DNA of 64,000 bases from the NCBI RefSeq assembly GCF_013035425.1, contig NZ_WQHX01000003.1, positions 199,001-263,000 on the forward strand, read 5' to 3'. Shown here in pieces: positions 45,147 to 54,216 of the stretch. A program made the position numbers and the translations under genes. The number at the start of each line of letters is the position of its first letter. Position 1 is the first letter of the stretch. Source of the DNA: Ruegeria arenilitoris (GTDB lineage: Bacteria; Pseudomonadota; Alphaproteobacteria; Rhodobacterales; Rhodobacteraceae). The notes under the pieces were generated by a model. The model worked only from the letters and a program-made list of their open reading frames with translations. It did no database searches and was not told the DNA's origin.

Positions 45147-45281
45147 CAGATATCGTGCGGTGGGTGTTTCACTAGGCCAAGCCCTATTGGAAACAACATT
45201 CTTAAAAGCGAAGCGGACGTTCATACAAAATGCAGCGAATAACTGCTTCGAGCCCAAAGTTGCCAGTGGTGCTCAGGGCAC

Positions 45282-45325
45282 GAAGGTCTGCGATGCGCAG
45301 AAAGCGGACTTTGCAAATTTACGAA
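45282..45325. repeat. Dispersed short repeat with GCGGACTTTGCAAA
   Basis: GCGATGCGCAGAAAGCGGAC and the following TTTGCAAA closely match a segment at about 53010-53045 (GCAATGCGCAGACAGCGGAC, then TTTGCAAA). Related but shorter matches in reverse complement lie at 39488-39545 and 57320-57362. All are in non-coding DNA of the island. Confidence 0.55.
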
Positions 45326-45541
45326 AACTGCCCAAAAGAAACTTCCTTACACCCACACCATCTGAACTTTAGCGGTTCGCTGAGTGGTTGAGAAAATCGG
45401 CCATTTCGCTCTGTGTCAGTGACCTTTTGACCGTCTGGCTGCTGAGCCCTCTGACAAGGAGTGAGGCGAAGAAAATTTATTTGACATGCAGACATTATGT
45501 TTCATGCTTTGATTAGTCTTTTCTTCGGGTTGGGAGTGCGA

Positions 45542-47290
45542 ATGATGAAGTGGATGATGATAGCAGTCGGTCTATTGACCTCTTTCGCCACAAACTCTGT
45601 AGCCCAAACCGCTGATACCGTCTTATTGAATGGCAACATCTACACTATGGATGCATCACGGCCTGAGGCTGAAGCAGTTGCTATTATGGGAACGCAAATC
45701 TTCTACGTTGGTTCCGATGATGGAGTCCAATCCCTGATTGGAGAAGAAACAAAAGTCATCGACCTTCAGGGACAAACGGTGCTGCCGGGCTTTGTCAGCG
45801 GCCACGAACACCTTGTCGCATCAGGGTGGACGCAATTGGGTGTCCAATTGGGCTCTGGTCAATCCAAAGAGGATTATCTCACTTTAATTAAAGAGTACGC
45901 GGACGCCAATCCCGAAGAGGAGTTTATCCGTGGCATTGGATGGAATGCGACTCTGATGGGCGGTGAGTTCACGGCTGCCGATTTGGATGCGATTGTACCT
46001 GACAGACCCGTGTTCCTGCAAGATTACACCATTCATGACGCATGGCTGAACACCAAAGCTATGGAAATGGGAGGCGTGAACAAAGACACTCCCGACCCAG
46101 TTCCGGGTTTGATCTATTTTGTAAGAGATGACGAGGGTAACCCAACAGGCTACGCGAAAGAATTTGCGTGGATGGGGGCCTATGTGGAATCTGGTGCATG
46201 GCAGCCAGATACGATGATCCCAGAGAGCCAAACAGAGCTTTATGATTTGGCCGCGAGATTTGGCTACACCACCTACATCAACCAAGGATTGGTTACACCA
46301 AATATCAAGTCTCAGGCGAAACACTACGATGACACCCGAGTGGCGCTGGACATCCTGCAAGCACAAGCTGACGAAGGCACACTCAAGCTTCGTACCTTGA
46401 TGATGACCCTTGTCAAAGGCGACGATTTCGATGCGGACGAGGCGGTTGCCAATACTTTGGAGCTGAAGTCTTCATTCGACAACGATGACGTTCGCGTGCT
46501 TGGAATTAAGATACACCCGGAAGGGGTTCACACAAGCCATGCATCGGTCATGCTTGAGCCGTGGCTGGACCTGCCTGAAAAAACGGCAGTGCGAGGTGTA
46601 TCGGCTGCCCTAACAGATGAAATTGTCCTCAAAGCAAACGCAGCCGGACTTGACGTCTCTGTGCATGTTGATGGCTCAAAAACCGTTCGCGAAACTGTTG
46701 ACTCATATGTCAACGCTCAGAAAGCTGGATACACCGAAGCCCGCAATTCGCTTCAACACTTAGCTTTTGCGCATCCAGATGATATTGAACGCATCATACA
46801 GCACAATATCCTGTCCAATATCACCCCGATTTGGGGCACGACTTGGGGCGGTGGGCTTGACGGTGCCATGGAAATTATGGGCCTCGAAAGGACCGTTTCC
46901 GAATTTCAACGCATCCGTACTTTGATGGACGCAGGCGCACCCGTCAGTATAGGCGCAGACGTTCCCAGCACCGATCCTAGCCTCATGGGTGTACTAACCT
47001 TATGCGAAGCAGCCGTTACACGGCGCGATCCGTCTAATCCGGACGATGATCGTATCTTCCCACCAGTATATCAGGCTCTCACGCTCGACCAATGTATATA
47101 CGCCGCAACGCTTGGTGGTGCGTATGAAGCGAGGATGGAGGACAAGATCGGAAGCTTGGAGTTTGGCAAGTATGCCGACCTGGTTATTCTAGAAGATGAC
47201 CTTTTCTCGGTGCTTCCTTCTGATATCGCGGATGTGAAGATAGTAGCCACGATGAAGGGCGGAGTATTCACACATGAAGATGGTCTTTGA
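45542..47290 (+). CDS. Exported YtcJ-like amidohydrolase
   Basis: This 582-residue protein has a signal peptide (MMKWMMIAVGLLTSFATNSV, cleavage near AQT), then VLLNGNIYTMDASRPEAEAV and VLPGFVSGHEHLVASG, the metal-binding HxH. Further marks are IKIHPEGVH, the metal-like histidines in LQHLAFAHPDD, and SIGADVPSTDP, and it ends with GKYADLVILEDDL. This is the amidohydrolase_3 architecture. The substrate is unknown; an exported form is unusual. The ATG at 45542 follows GGGAGTGCGA; an ATG 45 bp upstream adds an extra hydrophobic stretch. Confidence 0.83.
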   Translation: MMKWMMIAVGLLTSFATNSVAQTADTVLLNGNIYTMDASRPEAEAVAIMGTQIFYVGSDDGVQSLIGEETKVIDLQGQTVLPGFVSGHEHLVASGWTQLGVQLGSGQSKEDYLTLIKEYADANPEEEFIRGIGWNATLMGGEFTAADLDAIVPDRPVFLQDYTIHDAWLNTKAMEMGGVNKDTPDPVPGLIYFVRDDEGNPTGYAKEFAWMGAYVESGAWQPDTMIPESQTELYDLAARFGYTTYINQGLVTPNIKSQAKHYDDTRVALDILQAQADEGTLKLRTLMMTLVKGDDFDADEAVANTLELKSSFDNDDVRVLGIKIHPEGVHTSHASVMLEPWLDLPEKTAVRGVSAALTDEIVLKANAAGLDVSVHVDGSKTVRETVDSYVNAQKAGYTEARNSLQHLAFAHPDDIERIIQHNILSNITPIWGTTWGGGLDGAMEIMGLERTVSEFQRIRTLMDAGAPVSIGADVPSTDPSLMGVLTLCEAAVTRRDPSNPDDDRIFPPVYQALTLDQCIYAATLGGAYEARMEDKIGSLEFGKYADLVILEDDLFSVLPSDIADVKIVATMKGGVFTHEDGL

Positions 47291-47380
47291 AACGCGGGAA
47301 TGAACGTGCCTTTGGAAAGTGGGCCAGTGCGATGAACTAGGCTGCAACGCTACTAAAATAGGAAACTTTAGAGCTCTGAA

Positions 47381-48172
47381 ATGACAAGCAACTTGATCGC
47401 TCTGGTAGTTATTTTTTTCGCGTTCGCGGATGTGAATGCTGCTCAGGCGGAGGTTGCCCAAGGTTCACCAGAACCTGCTGCCCAAACGTCTCCTTCAGGG
47501 GCGAAGCGTTTTGACATGTCTCGGCGCGCGCATGATTTTACTTATGCTTCTAACTCCACTGTGATGGATGGATTTATTCAGAAACAAGTAGCGGATAGCT
47601 GGCTTGACTTGAAGCCAACCCTGAAGTCTCTGGAAGCCCCATTTGAAACCCTGCCGGATCCGTTGTTGAACGCAATGAGAACGCAAGTTCGTTGGCGAAC
47701 GTCCGGAACCGCTACGCGCTCTGATCCTGATTTTATCAAAGAATACAATGCAGCCACAGGTGTTCTGGCGGCGAATGAAGTCGACGTAGAAAAGCTGATG
47801 CTCGAACGCCGAAAGATCATTGCGCATAACAACTCAATCGGGCGCGGTCCAAACTTAGAAAAGCTGGGTACGGCGATCAAGCTACCTGGGTACATAGTAC
47901 CGCTTGCACTCAGCGGACGAGTTGTCACTGAGTTCCTATTTGTCCCGGTCGCTGGATCTTGCGTTCACACACCTTCGCAGCCGCCGAACCAGATCATTCA
48001 TGTTGATTACCCCGGTGGCGTTGAATTCAAGTCGATTTTCGAAGCGTTTTGGATCGAAGGGGAACTTTTAGCAGAAAGCAGGGTTAGCGACGTTGTGTTC
48101 TACGACGGCCAGTCAAACGTGGAATCCGCTTACAAACTAAACGCGAATTTAGTTGAAGTGTTCGCGCCCTGA
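47381..48172 (+). CDS. DUF3299 exported protein
   Basis: This 263-residue protein has a signal peptide and a low-complexity AEVAQGSPEPAAQTSP segment. The C-terminal domain carries IKLPGYIVPLALSGRVVTEF and LFVPVAGSCVHTPSQPPNQI, the hallmark of DUF3299. Family members are periplasmic, and some are linked to metal or transporter genes; no activity is established. It lies 90 bp after the YtcJ-like gene on the same strand. The 290 bp after it (48173-48463) show nothing. Confidence 0.78.
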   Translation: MTSNLIALVVIFFAFADVNAAQAEVAQGSPEPAAQTSPSGAKRFDMSRRAHDFTYASNSTVMDGFIQKQVADSWLDLKPTLKSLEAPFETLPDPLLNAMRTQVRWRTSGTATRSDPDFIKEYNAATGVLAANEVDVEKLMLERRKIIAHNNSIGRGPNLEKLGTAIKLPGYIVPLALSGRVVTEFLFVPVAGSCVHTPSQPPNQIIHVDYPGGVEFKSIFEAFWIEGELLAESRVSDVVFYDGQSNVESAYKLNANLVEVFAP

Positions 48173-48463
48173 TCTTTAGGCCCCAGTGACCCATAACTTT
48201 CGGTCTTCTGTACGCGTAGACACTAATACCGGTAGACCGTCGCATACAGACCAAGCCGAAAGTGTTGAATAGAATACGGCCCGACCCCTAATCTGGTGGG
48301 CTCTTGCGACTGCGGTCCCTTCGAAGATTTCTTCTAGGGGGTTCTCAATTTCCAAGAGCAGACCTTGATTTAACTTTGTCCAACGTTCGCTCTGCGGGAT
48401 AAATTAGCCTAAGTCGCAGTGCGAAACTAACACGCAAAAAAAAACTTTCTTATGCGATACGTC

Positions 48464-49300
48464 TCATGGATTGGTAGGGGCGATTACATACAGAGCTTTC
48501 AATGCTTCGCTGGGCTCAATCCCCGGCAAGGCAATACGGAAAATCTCCTCCATTGAACCTTGAGCATACATCTCTGACAAAATACGATCTACAAGCAATC
48601 GAAAATCATAGTCTCCTTTCGGTATCGCTAATCCTTGCTTTTCTATCGTCAATATTTCTTGGGATAACTTGAATTTACCCTTTAGCCCGGCAGCAATGTA
48701 GTTGACTAATAAAATCGACTGATCTGCAAAATACGCATCGATTTCGCCGTCTCGCAGAGCCTTGATGCCGTCTGGGTGTGAGGCGAACCTTACCATATTT
48801 GCATCGATACTTGCCGCTTCGAAGGAATTGAGAACGGATGCCTCTGTTGTTGTGTTGCTTCTCATGCCAACCCTCTTACCCGCTAGCGCACTCATGGTGC
48901 CCTCAGCCTCGATTGGCAACAATATGGACGTGCCGTCGACATAAATTGGAATCGAAAAATCAACAACTTCGCGACGGGAAAGTGTTATGGTCGCAGCCCC
49001 ACAAAGCACATCGACCTCTCCGGAGGCAATTTTGTCGAAACGATCCTTGGCGTCGACAGGAATGAACTGGACGTTTAATTCCTTTAATTCAAGTTTCTTC
49101 GCAAGCCTCTGCGCGACCTGATCGCAGATCAACGGTGACAAGCCAAACGGTCGACCTTGGTCGTTGAGGTAAGATAGTGGCGCAGCGTCTGCTCGAAAAC
49201 CAAACCGGATTTCGTTGTTTTTTGTTATCCTTTCGATTGTCTGAGCGACCGCTCCGGTTGAGAAAAGAGCCGTTGCAATAAGTACAGATAGCAAGCGCAT
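48464..49300 (-). CDS. Periplasmic amino-acid-binding-type protein (SBP family 3)
   Basis: This 278-residue protein has a signal peptide ending near AVAQT and the solute-binding fold: NEIRFGFRADAAPLSYLNDQ, FDKIASGEVDVLCGAATITL, MSALAGKRVGMRSNTTTEAS and ALRDGEIDAYFADQSILLV. It should bind an amino acid or similar ligand. No permease or ATPase genes are adjacent, so it is an orphan binding protein, perhaps sharing a permease or acting as a sensor input. Confidence 0.88.
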   Translation of the reverse strand: MRLLSVLIATALFSTGAVAQTIERITKNNEIRFGFRADAAPLSYLNDQGRPFGLSPLICDQVAQRLAKKLELKELNVQFIPVDAKDRFDKIASGEVDVLCGAATITLSRREVVDFSIPIYVDGTSILLPIEAEGTMSALAGKRVGMRSNTTTEASVLNSFEAASIDANMVRFASHPDGIKALRDGEIDAYFADQSILLVNYIAAGLKGKFKLSQEILTIEKQGLAIPKGDYDFRLLVDRILSEMYAQGSMEEIFRIALPGIEPSEALKALYVIAPTNP

Positions 49301-49338
49301 GGGTTTTCCTTCATTGTCCGGTTTCTAAAAAAGGTGAC

Positions 49339-49989
49339 TTAAAATCTTTGGCCAACATAAAAATACAGAAAATCATCGCCGTCGTCGTTAACTGCCGCGT
49401 CTATGGAAAAATCCAGTTTGTGTTTTTTTGTTACTCGGTAGCGCAAACCAACACCACCAGCGTAGCGGAAGCCACTATCGACGGAAATACTGTTCTTTTG
49501 CACTTCGCCGCCACCAGCAAATGCGACGTATCCAAATCGCTTAGAAAGTCGTCCTCGGTATTCAGCTTGCGCTGTAAGCATTGAATTTCCATAAACATCA
49601 AACAATGGAAAACCCCTTATTTCAGAACCTAGAAGGCAACTGTCGAAGAAAGGAGTGCGGTCGCTTTTTTCGCAAGCCGTTGCTCTGAAGGCGATAGCTG
49701 ATTCATTGCTAACGGGCCAAAACTTGTCGTAGCTTAGCTTCAGTCCGTAGTAGGACAGATCCCCGTTTTGAACATCGTTTGAGTAGGTCAGCGCCAGATC
49801 CACTTTGTTCCCGCTAACCGGGTAAAACGTATCGTCGCGAGTATCCCATTTCGCTACGAGGCCTACTGTCGCTATCGCAGTGTCTGAGAGTTCGGCAACT
49901 TCAGGAGGCAACGCGATACCGTCTACACCTGAAACTACGGTATTCAGATACTGCAACGATGCACCTGCGGAAAAAGTATCCGTAAACGA
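49339..49989 (-). pseudogene. C-terminal fragment of an Omp85/surface-antigen beta-barrel protein
   Basis: About 215 residues remain, including FTDTFSAGASLQYLNTVVSG, LVAKWDTRDDTFYPVSGNKV and a C-terminal barrel ending FYVGQRF, as in the bacterial surface antigen (D15/Omp85) domain. The N-terminal POTRA part is missing. A TAA lies directly before the first residual codon (TCG), and beyond it the DNA belongs to a different gene, so the 5' part was removed by a deletion. Confidence 0.7.
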
Positions 49990-50155
49990 TTAAAATGCCC
50001 ATCAGAAAGTAGGCAAGTGTATGGCCCAGGATTAGTGCGTAGCTTTTTGCAATCGGACGGCTCCTTGTGAGAGCATATGCAATCGCCACGAGTAGAACTG
50101 GGTTTGCTACATCAACCAATAAAATAGGTATTCCTACCGCCCAAATACTACTCAT
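49986..50155 (-). pseudogene. N-terminal fragment of a multi-helix membrane transporter
   Basis: The frame begins MSSIWAVGIPILLVDVANPV and runs through ALILGHTLAYFLMGILIVYG, the first two helices of a transporter-like protein (resembling GAP/LysE-like families). The match stops at about 49986, where the sequence changes into the barrel fragment in another frame. The remaining part of the protein is absent. Confidence 0.6.
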
Positions 50156-50164
50156 TCCGGGCAC

Positions 50165-50586
50165 CGAACACGCAAGTTTTTAGGTTTCCTAGACATCCTC
50201 TCATGTCCTCAACTTAGCTTTCAGAGGAGCCTAGTGGGAAGGATGATCTACTGCCCTGTGGCCCTCTATCGATTTCGGTGTGTAGCGAGGCAGCCCAATA
50301 CTTGCAGCGTTCCAATAGTCTTTCGTGCAATAAACTCATCTTACGGTTCCCATCCAATTTTTACGAAAATTGGGGTTTGAGTGTGGCTGTCGACCCCCAA
50401 ACATCCGGGTCGAAGTTTCACCAGATCGAGAATGTGAAATTACTAAGAGTTCGTTTTCTGCCATTGCGTCGAAAATGAGGTCGTGCCGCCAACCTGAAAC
50501 TAAGACGTTCACTGTCGTGGTAACTTCGTTATCCGAAATCGTATTGCGCACGGCTTTTTTAGCTCCAAATTGTTCTCTTTTTTTGT
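50165..50586. other. 422-bp stretch without a gene
   Basis: I see no supported gene, terminator or repeat here. Short open frames on both strands lack ribosome-binding sites and family resemblance. Confidence 0.5.
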
Positions 50587-51420
50587 TTAGAAGAAAAAAG
50601 AGATGCCAAATTTGAACTGTCTGTTTGGTCCGCCTGTCGGAGACTGGTTAACGTCGTAGTATCCAGCGCTCAGGTCCAGTGCCGTACCCTTCTCCTCGTT
50701 GGTTATGATAGTTTTGCCGACCGTTAGGCCCAATGGCACTAACCAGGCGTCATCACTGCTAGAGGCATTCCAATTATATGATATCACATTGTTATATCCA
50801 AAGTACCAACCTCCACCAAGGCCGTAGATCAGGATCGGCTGTAGTATAGTCGTGCTGAAGTCGCTTTCTCCCCACATATGAGCAAGAACACCACCCCAGG
50901 ACAAATCTCCTGCCTGGCCAAATATCACGAAGGCCGGACCCGCGCCCCAACCCGCGCCCTGAAGCGCGTCGTCGGTGTGGGTCGGTAAAGATACTTGTAG
51001 CCCATAGCCGAGAGAAATATTGCCCGAAGGTGTCGGTGCGTAAAACGCTTGAACCGTTGAATCACCTATTCCCCATTCGAGATCGGAGTTTTGGGTGGGT
51101 TCACCTATACCGGGCGGTAGAACTGCACCCGGCGCAACACCCTGAATTGGGATAATGCCCCTTAGCACCAGGTTGGCGCCGTCAAGTGGAACTGCGTAGA
51201 CTGGTTGAATCTGGAAGTTATAACTGTCTTCCTCATCCGTGCCCGTTCTGAATGCTACCGTGTTGTCAGTCATGATCGCGCGAATGTCAGCGAGGGGGTT
51301 GGCGGCTTTTCGGGCAGCTTCGCATGCTGCATCGCATCCGGCGTCTTGTGCTTGCGCAATCGTAGGCAGAAAGCTGTATGCCAGCGCACCAATAACGAGA
51401 TGTGACAACTTCTTTTTCAT
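50587..51420 (-). CDS. Outer-membrane beta-barrel protein (transporter-like)
   Basis: This 277-residue protein has a signal peptide (MKKKLSHLVIGALAYSFLPT, cleavage after AQA), alternating aromatic/hydrophobic beta-strands such as FNIQ-type and GNISLGYGLQVSLPTHTDDA, and a terminal phenylalanine (FKFGISFFF), the usual C-terminal signal for outer-membrane insertion. It resembles proteins annotated as neuromedin U-like or transporter in marine bacteria; the substrate is unknown. The start at 51420 gives the signal peptide. Confidence 0.75.
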   Translation of the reverse strand: MKKKLSHLVIGALAYSFLPTIAQAQDAGCDAACEAARKAANPLADIRAIMTDNTVAFRTGTDEEDSYNFQIQPVYAVPLDGANLVLRGIIPIQGVAPGAVLPPGIGEPTQNSDLEWGIGDSTVQAFYAPTPSGNISLGYGLQVSLPTHTDDALQGAGWGAGPAFVIFGQAGDLSWGGVLAHMWGESDFSTTILQPILIYGLGGGWYFGYNNVISYNWNASSSDDAWLVPLGLTVGKTIITNEEKGTALDLSAGYYDVNQSPTGGPNRQFKFGISFFF

Positions 51421-51679
51421 CTTCAATTCCCCGTCCCTAGAACACTGATTTACCACAAGTCTTCTGTCTCAAGGCTGCAATGCGATCCGCCAGCGCACAA
51501 GTCCTCTATCAGGTATTAACATTCATTTTCGTTTAACTATGCCGTGTCGCTTTCAAGATATCGAACGGTTTGGATACGCAAATTGTGCAATTCTCGCTCA
51601 ATTTGCTCTTCCAGTTTTGACCGTGGTTTTGGGCGAGTAAGGGCGTGGAGAACCCAGGACGGAATAGCCGTCCAATAAC

Positions 51680-52621
51680 TTACTGCTTTCTCAGTGTATC
51701 GCTCGGCAACTCGCCATATTGTCGTTTGTAATACTCAGAGAAACGCCCAAAATCGCGAAACCCATGTTTGCTTGCCACTTGCTTGATCAAAGTGCTCTGA
51801 CTGTTGCCCATCGCCAATTCGAACCGGGCGTTTTGAAGCCTTCGAAAGCGTATAAATTTTGCCGGGGAAACTCCAAGCTCTTGTCGGAAAGACAGGTATA
51901 AAAGTCTAGGGCTAACGCAAATCGCATCCGCAAGCTGTCGAGAGCTAAAAAACTGCTGGGAACTACTTATGGCTTCCAAGGCTCGTGCAACAGTCTTCCA
52001 AGTGGCGGCGCTTTTCAGGTTTGCGAAATCCTTTGACTTCTCGCTGTTTCTACAAAGCATGTCACCTAGCGAAAACATGATGTGATCTTGGAGATCATCG
52101 GGTGAAAATTGATCCCAAAGATGCGGTTGGTCAAATAAGCTGAACAGTAACTTCCGTAAACGCCGTCCAGTCGTCCCAAGCTTTGCAATTCCGTTTGTCG
52201 TATTCTGAGCCGTGTCAATTCGACAAAGTTCATGGACCCCGTAGCGGTCTAGCAGGTTGGTCTCGAAGGTCACAAAAACCGAACTAAGGCCAGCTGGTGT
52301 CAGGCTTGCATGGTCGCGACCGGAGGACGTAATCAAAACATCATCCGCTATTACAGGTAGGCCACACCAAATCTCGTTTTCGCTATTCGGGCGATAGAAC
52401 GCAAAGCTTGTTGTTTCGCCGTCATGGGTCCAGTTTACATGGCAAGGATGAGATTCTTCATTTAGCATGACTTGAAGGTCCGCTACGCGAACGATCTGCA
52501 ACTTGGAGTGTGTTATTCCGGGTTTGAGTTGGACGGCCTCAATGTTCCAACCACTCATTGCTGCATCAGTTTCCTGAAGAAAAGAAAACTCCTGATCCAC
52601 GAGCAAGTTTTTTGTACTCAT
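51680..52621 (-). CDS. AraC-family transcriptional regulator
   Basis: This 313-residue protein has a C-terminal double helix-turn-helix: FSSRQLADAICVSPRLLYLS for the first and LIKQVASKHGFRDFGRFSEY for the second. The N-terminal 200 residues would bind ligand. It lies upstream of the outer-membrane gene on the same strand and may control it. The effector is unknown. Confidence 0.9.
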   Translation of the reverse strand: MSTKNLLVDQEFSFLQETDAAMSGWNIEAVQLKPGITHSKLQIVRVADLQVMLNEESHPCHVNWTHDGETTSFAFYRPNSENEIWCGLPVIADDVLITSSGRDHASLTPAGLSSVFVTFETNLLDRYGVHELCRIDTAQNTTNGIAKLGTTGRRLRKLLFSLFDQPHLWDQFSPDDLQDHIMFSLGDMLCRNSEKSKDFANLKSAATWKTVARALEAISSSQQFFSSRQLADAICVSPRLLYLSFRQELGVSPAKFIRFRRLQNARFELAMGNSQSTLIKQVASKHGFRDFGRFSEYYKRQYGELPSDTLRKQ

Positions 52622-53383
52622 CCGATAGGCACCTCAAATCAAAGGTAGACAATTTCTGCCTCTAGCGCGAGACCAAGGTGGCAAAATCCCATTTTTTAAG
52701 AATAATTGCTCCAATCGGCCATCATTCCTCAAAGTAGCGGTGTTCCGCCGCCGGGTAAGGGAGCACTGAACCATGGGTCCGACTTATGATTCCTTGTTCA
52801 TCCAATACCGCCGATACTATCAGCAGTTTTGCTCGAATACCGGATACAGGTATTGAGCGGATGAAAGCGAACGGCAGTTTGTCCGCATCTCGGGATTTGC
52901 AAAGTTTAGTTTGGAATGTCCGGTTTGGGCTGCGACCAGCCAACCATGCTTGCCGCAAAGAATGGCCGCATCGAGCCCACTTTGACCGATGCTGCTCGAT
53001 GCCCCAATGACAGCAATGCGCAGACAGCGGACTTTGCAAAGTCTTGGGTACAGATCGTAATAGAAGTCTCTTTTCTCAGAACTCTGGGCCTAAGCATCGC
53101 TGGTTGGGGATTAGAAGCGCGAACAACGGATTCAGTTTCAAGGTTCAAATCCATCTCAGCGGATCGCCTAGAGACTATTGATCTTCCCCGAGTTCAGAGC
53201 GGAGCGACCAGATAGAATGATGCGGCGCGAGTGACGCCAATTTATTTCCTACCAACCCGGCGCGGGCAGGGATTGGCTCAAGGCAGTTCCAGGAAGGGTC
53301 AAGATAGGCGCAGAATACAAATGGCTGAACAGAGTTCTGGACTGTGACATAGATGATCTTCGCCGAGGTTGGGTGTGGGTGGA
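52622..53383. other. 762-bp stretch without a gene; one dispersed repeat
   Basis: No supported gene is present. At about 53010-53045 the segment GCAATGCGCAGACAGCGGAC followed by TTTGCAAA matches the repeat at 45282. The rest looks like decayed DNA with short broken frames. Confidence 0.5.
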
Positions 53384-54121
53384 CTAGTAGTTGAAACGCA
53401 AACCCAAGCCGGCACCTTTATCGTAGGGGCGGTCGGAACCTATACCGATTAGGAAATCAGCATAAATTGCGATGCCAGGACTGAGGTTCTTGCCAATCTG
53501 GAACTCAGCGGTCGCTGGCCAAGCATCGTTCTCCCAGTCATATGGTGCTTTGATGTCAGCCTTGGCCCAGTACCCATCGCCAAACGGTTGTAGCGCAATC
53601 AACCGCATCGCGGTTTGGTTTATGTCCGTCGGGCCATTGTATGAAGCAAAATGCTGGAGCAGTGGGATCAGCGTCAGCCCTGATTTTGTGTTTGCAAAGG
53701 CGAACCCGCCAAAAGGCGCAATTTGATCGGACCCGGTTCCGATCCCTTTTTCCGGGTCGCCAAAGTCCAGAATCCACTCCAGACCAATGGCCGACTTGAT
53801 GGCCCACGTTTCGTTGAGCGGTCTCTGAGAAGGGAAATAGATCGCTTTGAGGCTCAATTTCTCGAAGTCAGTGAACCGAGTTCCAGTCACATCCGTTGAG
53901 TTGTAGTGCAACTCATATTTCAGTTTCAGATCAGGCCGCAGCATGTATGCGCCATCTATAAAGGCGTCCTGCTTGTCAGCACCGTTGCCCAAATCAAAAT
54001 ACTGATACCGGATGTCCGTGTTATTAACTGCGGCCAAAGGGTTTGAAGCGTTTTCATCGGCGATTGCTGGGGCCGCAACAATGCCAGTCGCCAATGCAAG
54101 GACAAGCGCTTGGATTTTCAT
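53384..54121 (-). CDS. Outer-membrane beta-barrel protein
   Basis: This 245-residue protein has a signal peptide (MKIQALVLALATGIVAAPAI) and beta-strand-rich sequence such as LRPDLKLKYELHYNSTDVTG and GIAIYADFLIGIGSDRPYDK, ending in FNY, consistent with an outer-membrane barrel of 10-12 strands. It lies 95 bp downstream of the sulfatase gene on the same strand with a hairpin between. It may take up the sulfatase product or substrate; that is inference. The start at 54121 follows GGAAACA. Confidence 0.72.
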   Translation of the reverse strand: MKIQALVLALATGIVAAPAIADENASNPLAAVNNTDIRYQYFDLGNGADKQDAFIDGAYMLRPDLKLKYELHYNSTDVTGTRFTDFEKLSLKAIYFPSQRPLNETWAIKSAIGLEWILDFGDPEKGIGTGSDQIAPFGGFAFANTKSGLTLIPLLQHFASYNGPTDINQTAMRLIALQPFGDGYWAKADIKAPYDWENDAWPATAEFQIGKNLSPGIAIYADFLIGIGSDRPYDKGAGLGLRFNY

Positions 54122-54151
54122 ATTGTTTCCAGAATTTTTGTTGTGGATGCC

Positions 54152-54191
54152 AAGCCCCACATCAAGCATATCATTATCTGATGCGGGGCTT
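54152..54191 (-). terminator. Hairpin between sulfatase and outer-membrane protein genes
   Basis: AAGCCCCACATC (54152-54163) and GATGCGGGGCTT (54180-54191) form a 12-bp stem with one mismatch and a 16-nt loop. The T-tract on the minus strand is poor. It may give partial termination after the sulfatase gene. Confidence 0.5.
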
Positions 54192-54216
54192 GCATTACTC
54201 TTATCAGCTTCACCCT

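Noticed and set aside
45100..45372. 90-codon plus-strand frame beside the serine recombinase gene
   Set aside because: It runs through the inverted repeat and a dispersed short repeat, so it is most likely non-coding.
52722..53039. 105-codon minus-strand frame between the AraC gene and the barrel gene
   Set aside because: It spans a dispersed repeat and has no family resemblance or ribosome-binding site.
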